Below, one piece after another: positions 7,948 through 16,561 of a stretch of 33,553 bases of DNA. The notes under the pieces are model-generated. The model did no database searches, was not told the DNA's origin, and saw only the letters and a list, made by a program, of their open reading frames with translations. The position numbers were made by a program, and so were the translations under genes. The stretch comes from Myxococcota bacterium. GTDB lineage: Bacteria > Myxococcota_A > UBA9160 > UBA4427. The stretch's first letter is position 1. Each line of letters starts with the position of its first letter. The stretch is taken from contig JANQEL010000140.1 in NCBI GenBank assembly GCA_028278345.1, forward strand, positions 1-33,553, read 5' to 3'.

Positions 7948-8679
7948 CTATTGCGGCACCAGGGGCCCGCCCGGACCGCCGTCGAACTTCGCGGCCACCA
8001 CCTTGGAGAGCCGCGTCGGCTCGAAGCCGAGAGCGCGATAGAGGCGCACGGCGTTCTCGTTCTCCTCGATGACGTGAAGGAAGGCCTCCTCACCGCGCGC
8101 GCGAATGCTCTCGGCCACGGCCAGGGTGAGCGCCGCCGCGAGGCCCTGGCGACGCGCGCTCTCGTGGGTACAGACCGCAGAGATCTCGCTCAGGCCCGGA
8201 AGGCGCATGCGCTCCCCCGCCATCGCGATCAATCGCCCGTCGCGACGCACGCCGCGGTAGCCCCCCAGCTCGAGGGTGCGCTCGAAGAAGGGCCCCGGTT
8301 CGGTCGCCTGGGCCAACTCGAGCATCTCGGGAGCATCACGCGCGGAGAGCGGTTCGAGGGAAATGGCCGGGGCCGCCTGCAGCTTGCCCGCGATCATCTG
8401 ATGCACGTTCTCGCGGTGAAGCTCCGTCCATCCCTCGGGCGCCGGTGGGATCTCCTCGCGAAAGAACACGACGATGCCCTCGGGCCCCACCAGGTCGGCC
8501 GCCGCTTCCCAGCCATCGGCGTCGAGTCGATCGACCGCGCCGAAGATGTTCACGTCGGCGTGGTAGCGATGCGCGCGCCCATCGCCGGTCGAATCCGCGA
8601 ACTCGGCCTGCCGGCCCGTGAGCGCGTGCCAGACGGGATTGGCGAGCGGGTCGCCGCTCTTCTGCGCGTTCGCCGCCAT
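7948..8679 (-). CDS. GNAT-family N-acetyltransferase
   Basis: A 243-residue protein whose C-terminal half is an acetyl-CoA-dependent GNAT domain of the FR47-like type. The acetyl-CoA binding motif A appears as the ESARRQGLAAALTLAV segment, followed by FLHVIEENENAVRLYRALGFEP, the motif B pattern placing Asn and Tyr near the active site. The N-terminal half (about 1-120) is divergent and may be a degenerate second GNAT fold, as in other two-part FR47 proteins. It is the last gene of the WS/DGAT-TetR unit, 36 nt after the regulator, and converges on the phosphatase gene with 9 nt between stops. The substrate is unknown. The ribosome-binding site is poor, so translation may depend on the upstream gene. 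Confidence 0.85.
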   Translation of the reverse strand: MAANAQKSGDPLANPVWHALTGRQAEFADSTGDGRAHRYHADVNIFGAVDRLDADGWEAAADLVGPEGIVVFFREEIPPAPEGWTELHRENVHQMIAGKLQAAPAISLEPLSARDAPEMLELAQATEPGPFFERTLELGGYRGVRRDGRLIAMAGERMRLPGLSEISAVCTHESARRQGLAAALTLAVAESIRARGEEAFLHVIEENENAVRLYRALGFEPTRLSKVVAAKFDGGPGGPLVPQ

Positions 8680-8715
8680 CGCTCGGCTTCTACCTCGTGT
8701 CCGCTCGAGATGCCG

Positions 8716-9366
8716 TCAGGCCGCCGGGGCATCCTCGACGGGCGTGAGCATCGAATACACCACCTGTCGCCCGAAGTGGGAAGCGCGCTCGGGCTCCATG
8801 TCCGAGAGCTTCATCTGCGTCGACATGTGCGCGTAGCCCACGATGATACGCGCGGCAGATTCGGCGTCGAGGCGGGGGTCGAGGGTCCCCTCGGTGATGC
8901 CCCGCTCGATGGTCTTGCGGTGGCTCTCCGTCATCCGCTCGACCAGGGCGAGGTAGCGAGGCCAGGTGCGGCTGCGCACGTTGGCCGACCAGTTGAGCAG
9001 GACGTAGGCGTGGTCGGGATGCGAATCGATCGAAGCGCGGTAGCGCCGGCCGTGCTCGAGCAGCACTTCGGTGGCTGGCGCCTGGGAGGCGTGGACCTGC
9101 TCGGCGAGTTCGATGTAGAAGCGCTCGACCTCGCCGAGCACCGCGTCTACGAGGTCGTCGCGGGTCGGGAAGTACAGGAAGACCGTCGAAACCGCGCACT
9201 CTGCCCGCTTCGCCACGTCGGCGTGGACCGTCCTGCGGATCCCCCGCTCGGCGAAGGCGCTGAGTGCACAGCGCAGCAGTTGCGCCCGACGTTCGTCGGG
9301 TGCCAACCGCGTGCGCGGTGCGGCAGCGCGCTTGCGCGCCGGCGTCTTCTTCTTGCGGGCCGTCAT
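8716..9366 (-). CDS. TetR-family transcriptional regulator
   Basis: A 216-residue regulator. After a basic Lys/Arg/Ala-rich tail of about 22 residues comes a TetR helix-turn-helix: RRAQLLRCALSAFAERG, then TVHADVAKRAECAVSTVFLYFPTRDDLVDAVL, with the usual recognition helix ending in YFPTRDDL. The C-terminal helical ligand domain is divergent, as expected. Its ATG at 9366 overlaps the stop of the WS/DGAT gene (ATGA), so it is translationally coupled to the enzyme it may control. The AT-rich palindrome at 10907-10926 in the operon promoter is the obvious autoregulatory site. An acyl-CoA or fatty acid ligand would fit the neighbour, but this is inference. Confidence 0.92.
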   Translation of the reverse strand: MTARKKKTPARKRAAAPRTRLAPDERRAQLLRCALSAFAERGIRRTVHADVAKRAECAVSTVFLYFPTRDDLVDAVLGEVERFYIELAEQVHASQAPATEVLLEHGRRYRASIDSHPDHAYVLLNWSANVRSRTWPRYLALVERMTESHRKTIERGITEGTLDPRLDAESAARIIVGYAHMSTQMKLSDMEPERASHFGRQVVYSMLTPVEDAPAA

Positions 9367-10817
9367 TTCGATGCCGCGATCAGCTCCCCGAGGCTCTTCT
9401 GCAGACACTCGGCCAGCAGGGCCGGTTCTTCGACGGCCGCGCGATCGGCATTGATGCCCACGTGGCACACGCCGTCGTAGCTGAAGAGCGTGATGTTCAC
9501 CGCGGCCCCCGCTGGCGGACCGAAGGGGAACTGCTTCAGGATGCGCGCGCCCGAGGTGTAGATGGGGCGCCGCGGGCCGGGCACGTTGCTCGTCGCGAAG
9601 TCGATGGCCGTCGTCATGCCCTCCATCAGCGATCGCGTAGCGACCTCGGGCAGGCTGTTGACGACGCCGATGACGTCTTCGAGGTAGTCGAGGGCGGCTT
9701 CGTTGCGACACTCGCGCACGCACTCCTGGATCACCTGGAGCCGTTCCTGGGGATCTTCGATGCCAACGGGCACCTTGAGTCGCGCCGGGGCGAATTGGTT
9801 GCCAGCCGTATTGCCCTTGTCGTCGTCCTGGCGCAGGTTGATCGGCATCATCATGTTGAGTTCGTCGACCCTGGCGCCGAAGTTCGCGTGGTAGGCGCGC
9901 ATGCCGCCCGCGACAGCGGTCACGAAGACGTCGTTGAGCGAACCGCCCATGGCCCGCGCCGTGCGCTTCATCTCGTCGAGGGGCACTTCGAACGCGTTCA
10001 GCGAAAGCGCCATGCCGCGTTTCTGCATGATCGGCGAAAGCGGCTCGTTCACGGGTTCGAGCAGGCGCGTGACGCTCGCCGCCATCTCTCTCGCGCGGTC
10101 GATCGTCTTGCTCGGCTTGCGCACGAGGTCGCCGACCAGCTCGAAGGCCCCCGAGAGCACGCGTCCCACGTTTCGGCGACCAACATCGAAGCGATGCGCG
10201 ATCGCGTCGCGCGTGAGTTCGTTGGTCGTGCTCGTCTTCGCTTCCGGCAATTGCGAGAGCTTCCGCCCGGCTCGGGCCTGCTTCGCCGCGCCCGGCTCCT
10301 TCTCCACCATGCTCTTCGTCATCTTCACGAGGCCCACGCCATCGGAGACCGCGTGGTGGAGCTTCATAATCACGCCGGCCTGACCCTCTTCCATGCCGTC
10401 GACCAGGTAGAACTCCCAGAGCGGGCGATCCTTGTCGAAGGCCTGCATCGCGATCGGCTCGGCAAGGTCGAAGAGGTCGCGCAGGCTGCCCTCGCCACCG
10501 AGGTGGAGCTTGCGCAGGTGGAAGCTGGGATCGAAGTTCGGATCGTCCTCCCAGCGCGGCGGGCCGATCTCGTAGGGGTCGCGCACGACGCGCTGCCGCA
10601 GGCGCGGGATCGCGGTGACGGCGTCGGCGAGCATCTCTTCGAAGTCGCCTTCATCGGGCATGCGGTCGAGCACCCAGGCGCTGACGATCGTGCTGCGCAG
10701 GCGCGGGTCGCGCTCGCCGACCCACATGGCCGTGTCGTTCTCGCTCATGAATTCTTCGAACTGCACGTCCTTGTGCTTCGACTGCGACTTCCGGCTCCGG
10801 TCGTTCCGTTCGCTCAT
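9363..10817 (-). CDS. wax ester synthase/diacylglycerol O-acyltransferase (WS/DGAT)
   Basis: A 484-residue bifunctional acyltransferase that joins acyl-CoA to a fatty alcohol or diacylglycerol, making wax esters or triacylglycerol at the inner membrane. The catalytic motif HHAVSDG lies at 154-160, the full-length HHxxxDG pattern of the family. The conserved SNVPGP segment follows in the C-terminal domain, and length is normal for AtfA/Tgs proteins. I chose the ATG at 10817 because an AGGAG lies 8 nt before it. The ribosome-binding site is part of a small perfect hairpin (GAGGA-GAA-TCCTC, 10819-10831). The gene heads an operon with a coupled TetR regulator and a GNAT protein, suggesting regulated storage-lipid synthesis. 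Confidence 0.95.
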   Translation of the reverse strand: MSERNDRSRKSQSKHKDVQFEEFMSENDTAMWVGERDPRLRSTIVSAWVLDRMPDEGDFEEMLADAVTAIPRLRQRVVRDPYEIGPPRWEDDPNFDPSFHLRKLHLGGEGSLRDLFDLAEPIAMQAFDKDRPLWEFYLVDGMEEGQAGVIMKLHHAVSDGVGLVKMTKSMVEKEPGAAKQARAGRKLSQLPEAKTSTTNELTRDAIAHRFDVGRRNVGRVLSGAFELVGDLVRKPSKTIDRAREMAASVTRLLEPVNEPLSPIMQKRGMALSLNAFEVPLDEMKRTARAMGGSLNDVFVTAVAGGMRAYHANFGARVDELNMMMPINLRQDDDKGNTAGNQFAPARLKVPVGIEDPQERLQVIQECVRECRNEAALDYLEDVIGVVNSLPEVATRSLMEGMTTAIDFATSNVPGPRRPIYTSGARILKQFPFGPPAGAAVNITLFSYDGVCHVGINADRAAVEEPALLAECLQKSLGELIAASK

Positions 10818-10906
10818 TGAGGATTCTCCTCGCCACGTGAACCTCACCGCCGCGGGCTGTGGTCGATGGGCGTGGCGATCCGAGGGAGGGAATGCGCCAA
10901 TGACGT

Positions 10907-10926
10907 TAATGACAGAATTATCATTA
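10907..10926. promoter_or_regulatory. TetR-type operator over the WS/DGAT promoter
   Basis: TAATGA (10907-10912) and TCATTA (10921-10926) are perfect 6-bp inverted half-sites with an 8-bp AT-rich spacer, in an otherwise GC-rich region. On the minus strand the site contains GATAAT, a good -10 hexamer about 90 nt upstream of the WS/DGAT start codon, so a bound protein would block transcription. The TetR gene in the same operon is the probable binder. Confidence 0.6.
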
Positions 10927-11030
10927 GCGCGGTACGGGGCGAAAATATCGATTCCCGCGGATCGCGCAACCCCCCGAGCGCACTCACTTTCGAGCCGCCC
11001 TGCCCCCGCTCCGAAACGCGCCCGATCCGG

Positions 11031-12446
11031 CTAGATCTTGATGCGTTTCCAGCTGTCGGCGCGGAATCGCAGCACCAGCATCACCGCCTTCACGATGTAG
11101 TCGGCGATCAGGGCCGCGAAGATCCACTCGACGGCGACCCCGAGATACGCCCCCACCGCCGCGACACTGCCGCGCACGACGATGAGCCCGCTCAGGGTGA
11201 CGAGCATCGGGAAGCGGGTATCGCCGGCGCCACGCAGCGCACCGCCGAGGGCCGCCTCGATCGCCATCAGGGGCTGCACGGCACCCAGGATGTAGATGAA
11301 CACGACGGTGAGTCGGATCACCTCGGGGTCGTCGATCATCAGGCTGGCGGTGAACTCGGCCGTCCCGATGATGACCGCACCGATCGCCGTCATCGCGGCG
11401 ATCGAAAGCCAGGTTGCACGCCAGCCGCTGTGGGCTGCACCAGCGGGATCGCCGGCACCCAGGCGCTGCCCGACGTGGGTCGAAGCCGCGATCGCAAAGC
11501 CGAAACCCACCACGAAGGAAAGCGAGAGCAACTGCACCCCGATGCCATACGCGGCGTAGGGGGCCGTGCCGTAGAACGAAACGATGTAGAGGAAGGCCAC
11601 GAAGCCGACCTGGAAGATCAGCTGCTCGACTCCGGCGGGCACGCCAATGCGAAAGAGCTGGCCAACGCGGCGTCGCGTGAGCGATCGCCCGCGGCCCGCT
11701 CCGACGCGCAGCCAGCCGCGGAGCCACATGACGACCGACACCAGGGCACCTGCGGTGAAGGCCAGGCCCGCGGCGAGCGCCGCGCCGCGCACGCCCATTT
11801 CGGGAAGACCGAATCGGCCGAACACCATGCCGTAGACGAGGAAGACGTTGACGACGTTGGTGAAGGCTCCGATCCACAGCGGCGTCAGGGTGTCACCCGC
11901 AGCGCGCACGGCCGCGCCCAACACCATCACGACCGCGAACCCCACGTTGAAGAGGCTGACGATGCGCAGGAAGTCGGCGGCGGCGGCCAGGGTCTCGGCG
12001 TCGAGTTCGAAGACGCCCACCATCTGGTCCGCGAAGAGGATGCACGGCAGGGCGAGAGCGAGGGCCAGCAGCACGCTGATGATCACGGAAGCGCGGGTCA
12101 CCCTCCCCGCCTCTTCGCGATCGCCGGCCCCCCAGGCCCGCGCCACCATGGCGGTCGTGCCCGCAGACAGCGCCATCATGATGCCCTGGGCGATGAAGAA
12201 GATGCGGTGGCCGGTGGTCACGGCCGCGACCGCCTGGGCGCCCAGCGAACCCACGATCTTGATGCCCACGATCCCGACGACGCTCATCAGCAGATTGCCG
12301 ATCACCGCCGGCCAGGCGAGGCGCAGGATGCTGGGCATCGGTTCGGGCGGCGTCGCCTCGAGGACCACCTCCTCCGCGTAGCCATCCGCCGGCACGATCT
12401 CGTCGACGACTTCGACGGTTCCTTCGATGGCGTGAACGGACGACAT
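11031..12446 (-). CDS. MATE-family multidrug/toxin efflux transporter
   Basis: A 471-residue inner-membrane protein with about 12 hydrophobic segments in two similar halves, the arrangement of MATE antiporters (NorM/DinF type), which export cationic compounds using Na+ or H+ gradients. Characteristic parts are ILRLAWPAVIGNLL at the first helix, GAAVRAAGDTLTPLW in the first half and its counterpart GGALRGAGDTRFPML in the second. The paired G-AGDT-P segments show the internal duplication. The N-terminal 37 residues are acidic and not part of the membrane domain. A GAGG lies 5 nt before the ATG at 12446. Substrate cannot be predicted. It lies 242 nt downstream of the histidine kinase gene and may have its own promoter. 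Confidence 0.93.
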   Translation of the reverse strand: MSSVHAIEGTVEVVDEIVPADGYAEEVVLEATPPEPMPSILRLAWPAVIGNLLMSVVGIVGIKIVGSLGAQAVAAVTTGHRIFFIAQGIMMALSAGTTAMVARAWGAGDREEAGRVTRASVIISVLLALALALPCILFADQMVGVFELDAETLAAAADFLRIVSLFNVGFAVVMVLGAAVRAAGDTLTPLWIGAFTNVVNVFLVYGMVFGRFGLPEMGVRGAALAAGLAFTAGALVSVVMWLRGWLRVGAGRGRSLTRRRVGQLFRIGVPAGVEQLIFQVGFVAFLYIVSFYGTAPYAAYGIGVQLLSLSFVVGFGFAIAASTHVGQRLGAGDPAGAAHSGWRATWLSIAAMTAIGAVIIGTAEFTASLMIDDPEVIRLTVVFIYILGAVQPLMAIEAALGGALRGAGDTRFPMLVTLSGLIVVRGSVAAVGAYLGVAVEWIFAALIADYIVKAVMLVLRFRADSWKRIKI

Positions 12447-12457
12447 GGGTGCCTCGC

Positions 12458-12477
12458 GGCCACGCGTGGGCGTGGCC
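12458..12477 (-). promoter_or_regulatory. perfect 8-bp hairpin in the MATE gene leader
   Basis: GGCCACGC (12458-12465) and GCGTGGCC (12470-12477) are exact inverted copies with a 4-nt loop, ending 11 nt before the MATE start codon and just upstream of its GAGG ribosome-binding sequence. It could be a leader stem or an operator. The surrounding 242-nt gap (12447-12688) shows no other gene. Confidence 0.4.
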
Positions 12478-12688
12478 GTGCATTCGACGTGGGTGTGGCG
12501 GGGCGCGGTGGTGCGGGCGTGCGCGGTGGAGCAATGGACGCGGCGAAGGGGTGGATCGCGGTAGGCGCGAGTGCCGCGTGCTGCTGCGCAGGGGATGGTG
12601 CGGGCGGGACTCTAACGCACCGCGCGCGTAGCGAAACATCCCGCGCCATCTTCGCGACCGACAGTGAGAAGAGTGGCGCCGCTCAGGC

Positions 12689-14497
12689 TCAGGCCTGGGT
12701 TCCCTGCGTAGCGTCGGTTGGGGCTTCGGGATCGTCGCGAAGCGGCAAGACGACGACGATGCGAGAGCCCTCGCCCGGTTTGCTCTGCACGCTGATCTCG
12801 CCGCCGTGCCCCGCCACGATCCCGTGCGCTACCGAAAGGCCCAGGCCGGTGCCGCCCTCGTGGACACGGGTCGAAAAGAAGGGATCGAAGATCCGGTTGG
12901 CCTGATCGGCGGGAATCCCGCGGCCGTCGTCGATCACCTCGACGCGTACGCATCGGCCGCCGTCCAGGGCCTCCTCTCCTTCTTTGCGTGCCACGCGGAT
13001 CATCACGTTGGCACCGAGATCGCGGCTCTCGATGCCGTTGCGCAGAAGGTTGACGAAGACCTGCTCGAGTTCGATCGAACTCATCTCGACCCACAGGGGC
13101 TCGTCGTCGATCGACACGTCGAGCTGGGCCGTGCGATCGCGCGCGTAGCCGGTCACCGCGCGGGCTGCGCGCTGGATCACCCGGTTGAGATCCTCGATGC
13201 GGTGGGTCACGGGCTCTTCTCGCGCGAATTGCAGCATGCTGCGCACGATCGCCGCGCAACGCTTGGCCTCGTGGGCGTTCACCTCGAGGGCCCGCTTCCA
13301 GGTCTCCATCGCGTCGTCGTCGTTCTCGCAGAGCAGCGCGTACTCGGCCGAGTTCAGGATCGAGCCGACGGGGTTGTTGATCTGATGCGCCACCCCGGCC
13401 GCCAGGGTCCCCACCGCGGCCAGACGATCGGCGTTGCGCAGCTGATCGCGCGACTCGAGGAGCTCGCGGGTGCGCTCCTCGACGAGATCTTCGAGGTGAT
13501 CGCGGTAGCGCTCGGCGGTCGTCTCGGCGTGCTTTCGTTCGGAGACGTCTCGGAAGCTCCACACCCTGCCCACGATCTCGTTGCCGACGCGCTGTGGGCG
13601 CGAGTAGCGTTCGAACACCCGCCCATCCTTGAACTCGAGGGTGTCGAAGCTCTCGTCGTCGGGATGGGCGTAGAGGTCCTGCACCTTGCGATAGAAGGCA
13701 TCGGGGTCGACGAGTTGGGGCGTGGCATAGGCGAGGGTCATCTCGCTGTCGCGTTGCTCGAGGACCGACCCGGGGATGTGCCACATCTCGCCGAACATGC
13801 GATTGAAACTCGAGTAGTGGCCTTCGCGATCGACCACCAGGATGCCGTCCGCCGTGCTCTCGAGGGTGGCCTGGAGAAGCGAGACCGAGCGCGCGAGTTC
13901 GTTCTCGACTTCGGCGGCCCGCCCACGAATGCGATCGAAGTTCGCCATCACCTGGATGGTGGCGGCGGGAATCGAGACCAGGAGCCAGGGGGTGAAGGAG
14001 TCGATGCCTTCAGACAGGAAGAAGAAGTCATAGACATCCATTCCCGCAATGGCGAAAAAGGTGTACGGCAGCAGGGCGTGGACCCTCGAATCAAATGGGG
14101 CGTTGGCCTGGCGGAGGATCAGCACACCCGACGCGGCGATCACCGTGGGTTCCACGACGAAACCGATCGCCGCCGCGAGGCCCGTGGCGCCCAGGGAGTA
14201 GAAGGACTGGTAGACCAGTCCCACCCCCGCGATCGCGGGCACGAGCCAGCGCGGTAGCGGAACCCCCGAGTAGCGATGGGCCCCGGCGAGAAAACACGCC
14301 GCGGTCAGAGCCGATGTGAGGTGATACACCGGGCTCGCGTCGTAGATGGCGCGCACGCCGCCCTCGCCCACCATGATGGCCCACGCGAGAGGCCACCACC
14401 CGAACGACGCGGCGCTCGCGCCACGCATCACCCATGCGCCGAACAGCAAACCCAGGACGATCAAGCCCAGCCCGAGTTCCACCAGTTCCGGCGCCAT
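12689..14497 (-). CDS. membrane-bound PAS-domain sensor histidine kinase
   Basis: A 602-residue hybrid of an N-terminal membrane domain (about six or seven hydrophobic helices in residues 5-185), a PAS domain (about 210-322, ending in the SFRDVSERK linker), a coiled-coil, and a transmitter. The phosphorylated residue is His371 in GVAHQINNP, the H-box of HisKA kinases. The ATPase part follows, with the N-box (NLLRNGIESRD), the G1 box (DDGRGIPAD) and the G2 segment GGTGLGLSVAHG. No receiver domain is fused and no response regulator is adjacent; the nearest receiver is about 8 kb away (22636-23058). The ATG at 14497 lies 6 nt after the SpoIIAA-like gene, so the two form one operon. The signal is unknown; membrane-embedded sensing is likely. 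Confidence 0.93.
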   Translation of the reverse strand: MAPELVELGLGLIVLGLLFGAWVMRGASAASFGWWPLAWAIMVGEGGVRAIYDASPVYHLTSALTAACFLAGAHRYSGVPLPRWLVPAIAGVGLVYQSFYSLGATGLAAAIGFVVEPTVIAASGVLILRQANAPFDSRVHALLPYTFFAIAGMDVYDFFFLSEGIDSFTPWLLVSIPAATIQVMANFDRIRGRAAEVENELARSVSLLQATLESTADGILVVDREGHYSSFNRMFGEMWHIPGSVLEQRDSEMTLAYATPQLVDPDAFYRKVQDLYAHPDDESFDTLEFKDGRVFERYSRPQRVGNEIVGRVWSFRDVSERKHAETTAERYRDHLEDLVEERTRELLESRDQLRNADRLAAVGTLAAGVAHQINNPVGSILNSAEYALLCENDDDAMETWKRALEVNAHEAKRCAAIVRSMLQFAREEPVTHRIEDLNRVIQRAARAVTGYARDRTAQLDVSIDDEPLWVEMSSIELEQVFVNLLRNGIESRDLGANVMIRVARKEGEEALDGGRCVRVEVIDDGRGIPADQANRIFDPFFSTRVHEGGTGLGLSVAHGIVAGHGGEISVQSKPGEGSRIVVVLPLRDDPEAPTDATQGTQA

Positions 14498-14503
14498 CGC
14501 GGG

Positions 14504-14917
14504 CTACTCCTTCGCGGCCCCACCCGAGCCGGGGCCGTCTTCCAGGGTCAACCACTCGATTGCTTCGCGCCTCGATCGGAAAACGCGCAGTTGTCGGGGC
14601 ATGCGGTCGGCGAGCATTTCATACATGCGCCCCATCCCGTAGTCGCTCTCGCGCCCAACGAGGATCGCCGTCTTTCCCCCCGCCATCTTCTTCCACAGGA
14701 CTTGCGACTCGGCGGCCGACGCGCGCATCTGCTCGGCGCTGACGGCGCCCGCCACCCGGCCGTTCGACGCATCCCACAGACACGGCCGCTTGGGGTCGAA
14801 CTCGAGGTCCACGTACAGGCGCTTCTGGGCGGCGATGATCTCGCTGGCCCCGAGATCCCCTTCGATCTTCTGCACCGCCATGTTGTGTTCGCGATCGACG
14901 TACGTGTTGACGGGCAA
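14504..14917 (-). CDS. SpoIIAA/STAS-like small protein
   Basis: A 137-residue soluble protein that looks like a single SpoIIAA-like (STAS-related) domain: an N-terminal strand pair (NTYVDREHNMAVQKIEGDLG), a helix with conserved-looking Asp (KRLYVDLEFDPKRPCLWDAS) and a final helix (YEMLADRMPRQLRVFRSRREAIEWL). I chose the TTG at 14917 because a GGAG lies 5 nt before it and the protein then starts close to the first strand; an internal ATG at 14881 would cut that strand. The gene is 6 nt upstream of the histidine kinase, suggesting the small protein and the sensor act together, for example as a partner or input module. That link is inference from gene order. Confidence 0.72.
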   Translation of the reverse strand: MPVNTYVDREHNMAVQKIEGDLGASEIIAAQKRLYVDLEFDPKRPCLWDASNGRVAGAVSAEQMRASAAESQVLWKKMAGGKTAILVGRESDYGMGRMYEMLADRMPRQLRVFRSRREAIEWLTLEDGPGSGGAAKE

Positions 14918-15086
14918 GGGGGCTCCTGAAGGGTGCACGTGCGTTACAGGCAGTATCACTACCCGATGCGCACCGTGCCAGCCTGTCAACGCTCGGTTAG
15001 ACGAAACGAACGTCGTCGCCCCTCTCGCTCGCCTGTGCACAAGGGAAGACCCCGGTTGTGCTCAATCGCGAGTGGGTGAGCCCCTC

Positions 15087-15136
15087 GGAAACCTCACGGA
15101 AGAACGGCCCCTCGAACGGTTCTCCCGTGAGTTTCC
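15087..15136 (-). terminator. long hairpin downstream of pntB
   Basis: The arms 15087-15107 and 15117-15136 are near-perfect inverted copies. On the minus-strand RNA they pair over about 18-20 bp with one bulge, and one position pairs only as G-U, which fits selection on the minus-strand RNA. No T-tract follows, so it may be a 3'-end stabiliser or a terminator without a U-run. A second small hairpin (GTTGC-ACT-GCAAC, 15143-15155) begins right at the pntB stop codon. Confidence 0.6.
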
Positions 15137-15155
15137 AGAAGGGTTGCAGTGCAAC

Positions 15156-16550
15156 TCAGTAGTTGCGCACCGCCTCGGACAGCGAGATCACGACCTTCTT
15201 GGCGTCGCCGAAGATCATCATCGTGTTGTCCTTGAAGAAGAGGGGGTTCTGGATGCCCGCAAAACCCGGGTTCATCGAGCGCTTGATGACGAACACGTGT
15301 TCGGCCTGGTCGACGTTGAGGATCGGCATGCCGTAGATCGGGCTGCCCTTCTCCTCGCGGGCCGACGGGTTCACCACGTCGTTCGCGCCGAGCACGAGCG
15401 CCACGTCAGTCTCGGGGAAGAGCGGGTTGATGTCGTCCATTTCGACCAGGCGGTCGTAGGGGACATCCGCTTCCGCGAGCAGCACGTTCATGTGCCCGGG
15501 CATGCGGCCCGCCACCGGGTGGATGGCGAACTTCACGTCGATCCCCGCATCGGCGAGGGAATCGGTCAGCTCGCGCACGGCGTGCTGGGCCTGGGCGACC
15601 GCCATGCCGTAGCCCGGCACCACGATCACGCTCGAAGCGTTCGAGAAGATCACCGCCGCATCGTCCGGCGTGTAGGCGACGACGTTGCCCTGGTCCTGGC
15701 CCGCGGCTGCAGCGGCGCCCTCTTCCGAGGCCGCGCCGAAGGCACCGAAGAGCACGTTGCCCAGCGACCGGTTCATCGCCACGCACATGATCTGGGTGAG
15801 GATGAGACCCGAAGCGCCGACCAACGAGCCGCTGACCACCAGCGTGCTGTTGTCGAGCACGAAGCCCGTCGCACAAGCTGCGAGGCCCGAATAGGAGTTG
15901 AGGAGCGAGATCACCACCGGCATGTCGGCGCCGCCGATCGGGATGACGAGCAGCACGCCGAGCAGGAGCGCGATTGCGATCACCCCGTAGAAGGCGTTGA
16001 GGTTGCCCGGGTCCATCATCACCATGCCGGCGAGGCCGAGCACGGCGAGGCCCAGGGCACCGTTCACGAATTGCTGCCCGGGATAGGTGACGGCCGCGCC
16101 GCCCACGAGCTCCTGCAGCTTCGCGAATGCCACCAGACTGCCGGTGAGGGTGACGGAACCGATCAGCACCGAGGCCGCGATCGCGAAGGGCACGATGCCT
16201 TCGAGGGACGCCCCGGTCTCGCCCGCACCGAGCAACTCGGCCGAGGCCACCAGGGCCGATGCCGCGCCACCGAAGCCGTTCAGCAGCGCGACCATCTGGG
16301 GCATCGCGGTCATTTCGATGCGCAGCGCGAGCACGGCACCGATGGCCGCGCCCACCACCATGCCGGCCAGGATCGTCGTGTAGGAGATGATCGACTGATC
16401 GACCATCGTGGCCACGATGGCGATCAACATGCCCGTGGCCGCGAGCTGGTTGCCGCGCACCGCCGTCTTGGGAGACGACAGGTTTCGCAGGCCGAGGATG
16501 AAGAGGATCGCGGCTACGAGATAAGCAGATTGAATGATGGTCGGACTCAT
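15156..16550 (-). CDS. pntB: NAD(P) transhydrogenase subunit beta
   Basis: A 464-residue inner-membrane subunit of the proton-translocating transhydrogenase, which drives reduction of NADP+ by NADH using the proton gradient. The N-terminal two-thirds is a run of about nine hydrophobic helices; the C-terminal third is the NADP(H)-binding domain III, with VPGYGMAVAQAQHAV (dinucleotide fold), FAIHPVAGRMPGHMNVLLAEA, VLGANDVVNP and KRSMNPGFAGI, all standard. It is the last gene of a three-gene pnt operon, 11 nt after pntA2. The stop codon is directly followed by hairpins. Confidence 0.97.
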   Translation of the reverse strand: MSPTIIQSAYLVAAILFILGLRNLSSPKTAVRGNQLAATGMLIAIVATMVDQSIISYTTILAGMVVGAAIGAVLALRIEMTAMPQMVALLNGFGGAASALVASAELLGAGETGASLEGIVPFAIAASVLIGSVTLTGSLVAFAKLQELVGGAAVTYPGQQFVNGALGLAVLGLAGMVMMDPGNLNAFYGVIAIALLLGVLLVIPIGGADMPVVISLLNSYSGLAACATGFVLDNSTLVVSGSLVGASGLILTQIMCVAMNRSLGNVLFGAFGAASEEGAAAAAGQDQGNVVAYTPDDAAVIFSNASSVIVVPGYGMAVAQAQHAVRELTDSLADAGIDVKFAIHPVAGRMPGHMNVLLAEADVPYDRLVEMDDINPLFPETDVALVLGANDVVNPSAREEKGSPIYGMPILNVDQAEHVFVIKRSMNPGFAGIQNPLFFKDNTMMIFGDAKKVVISLSEAVRNY

Positions 16551-16561
16551 GATGACGGTCT

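Noticed and set aside
14952..14989. Sigma-54 or strong sigma-70 promoter for the SpoIIAA-like gene
   Set aside because: An exact TTGACA and a TGGCAC are present on the minus strand, but neither has a matching downstream element at the correct distance.
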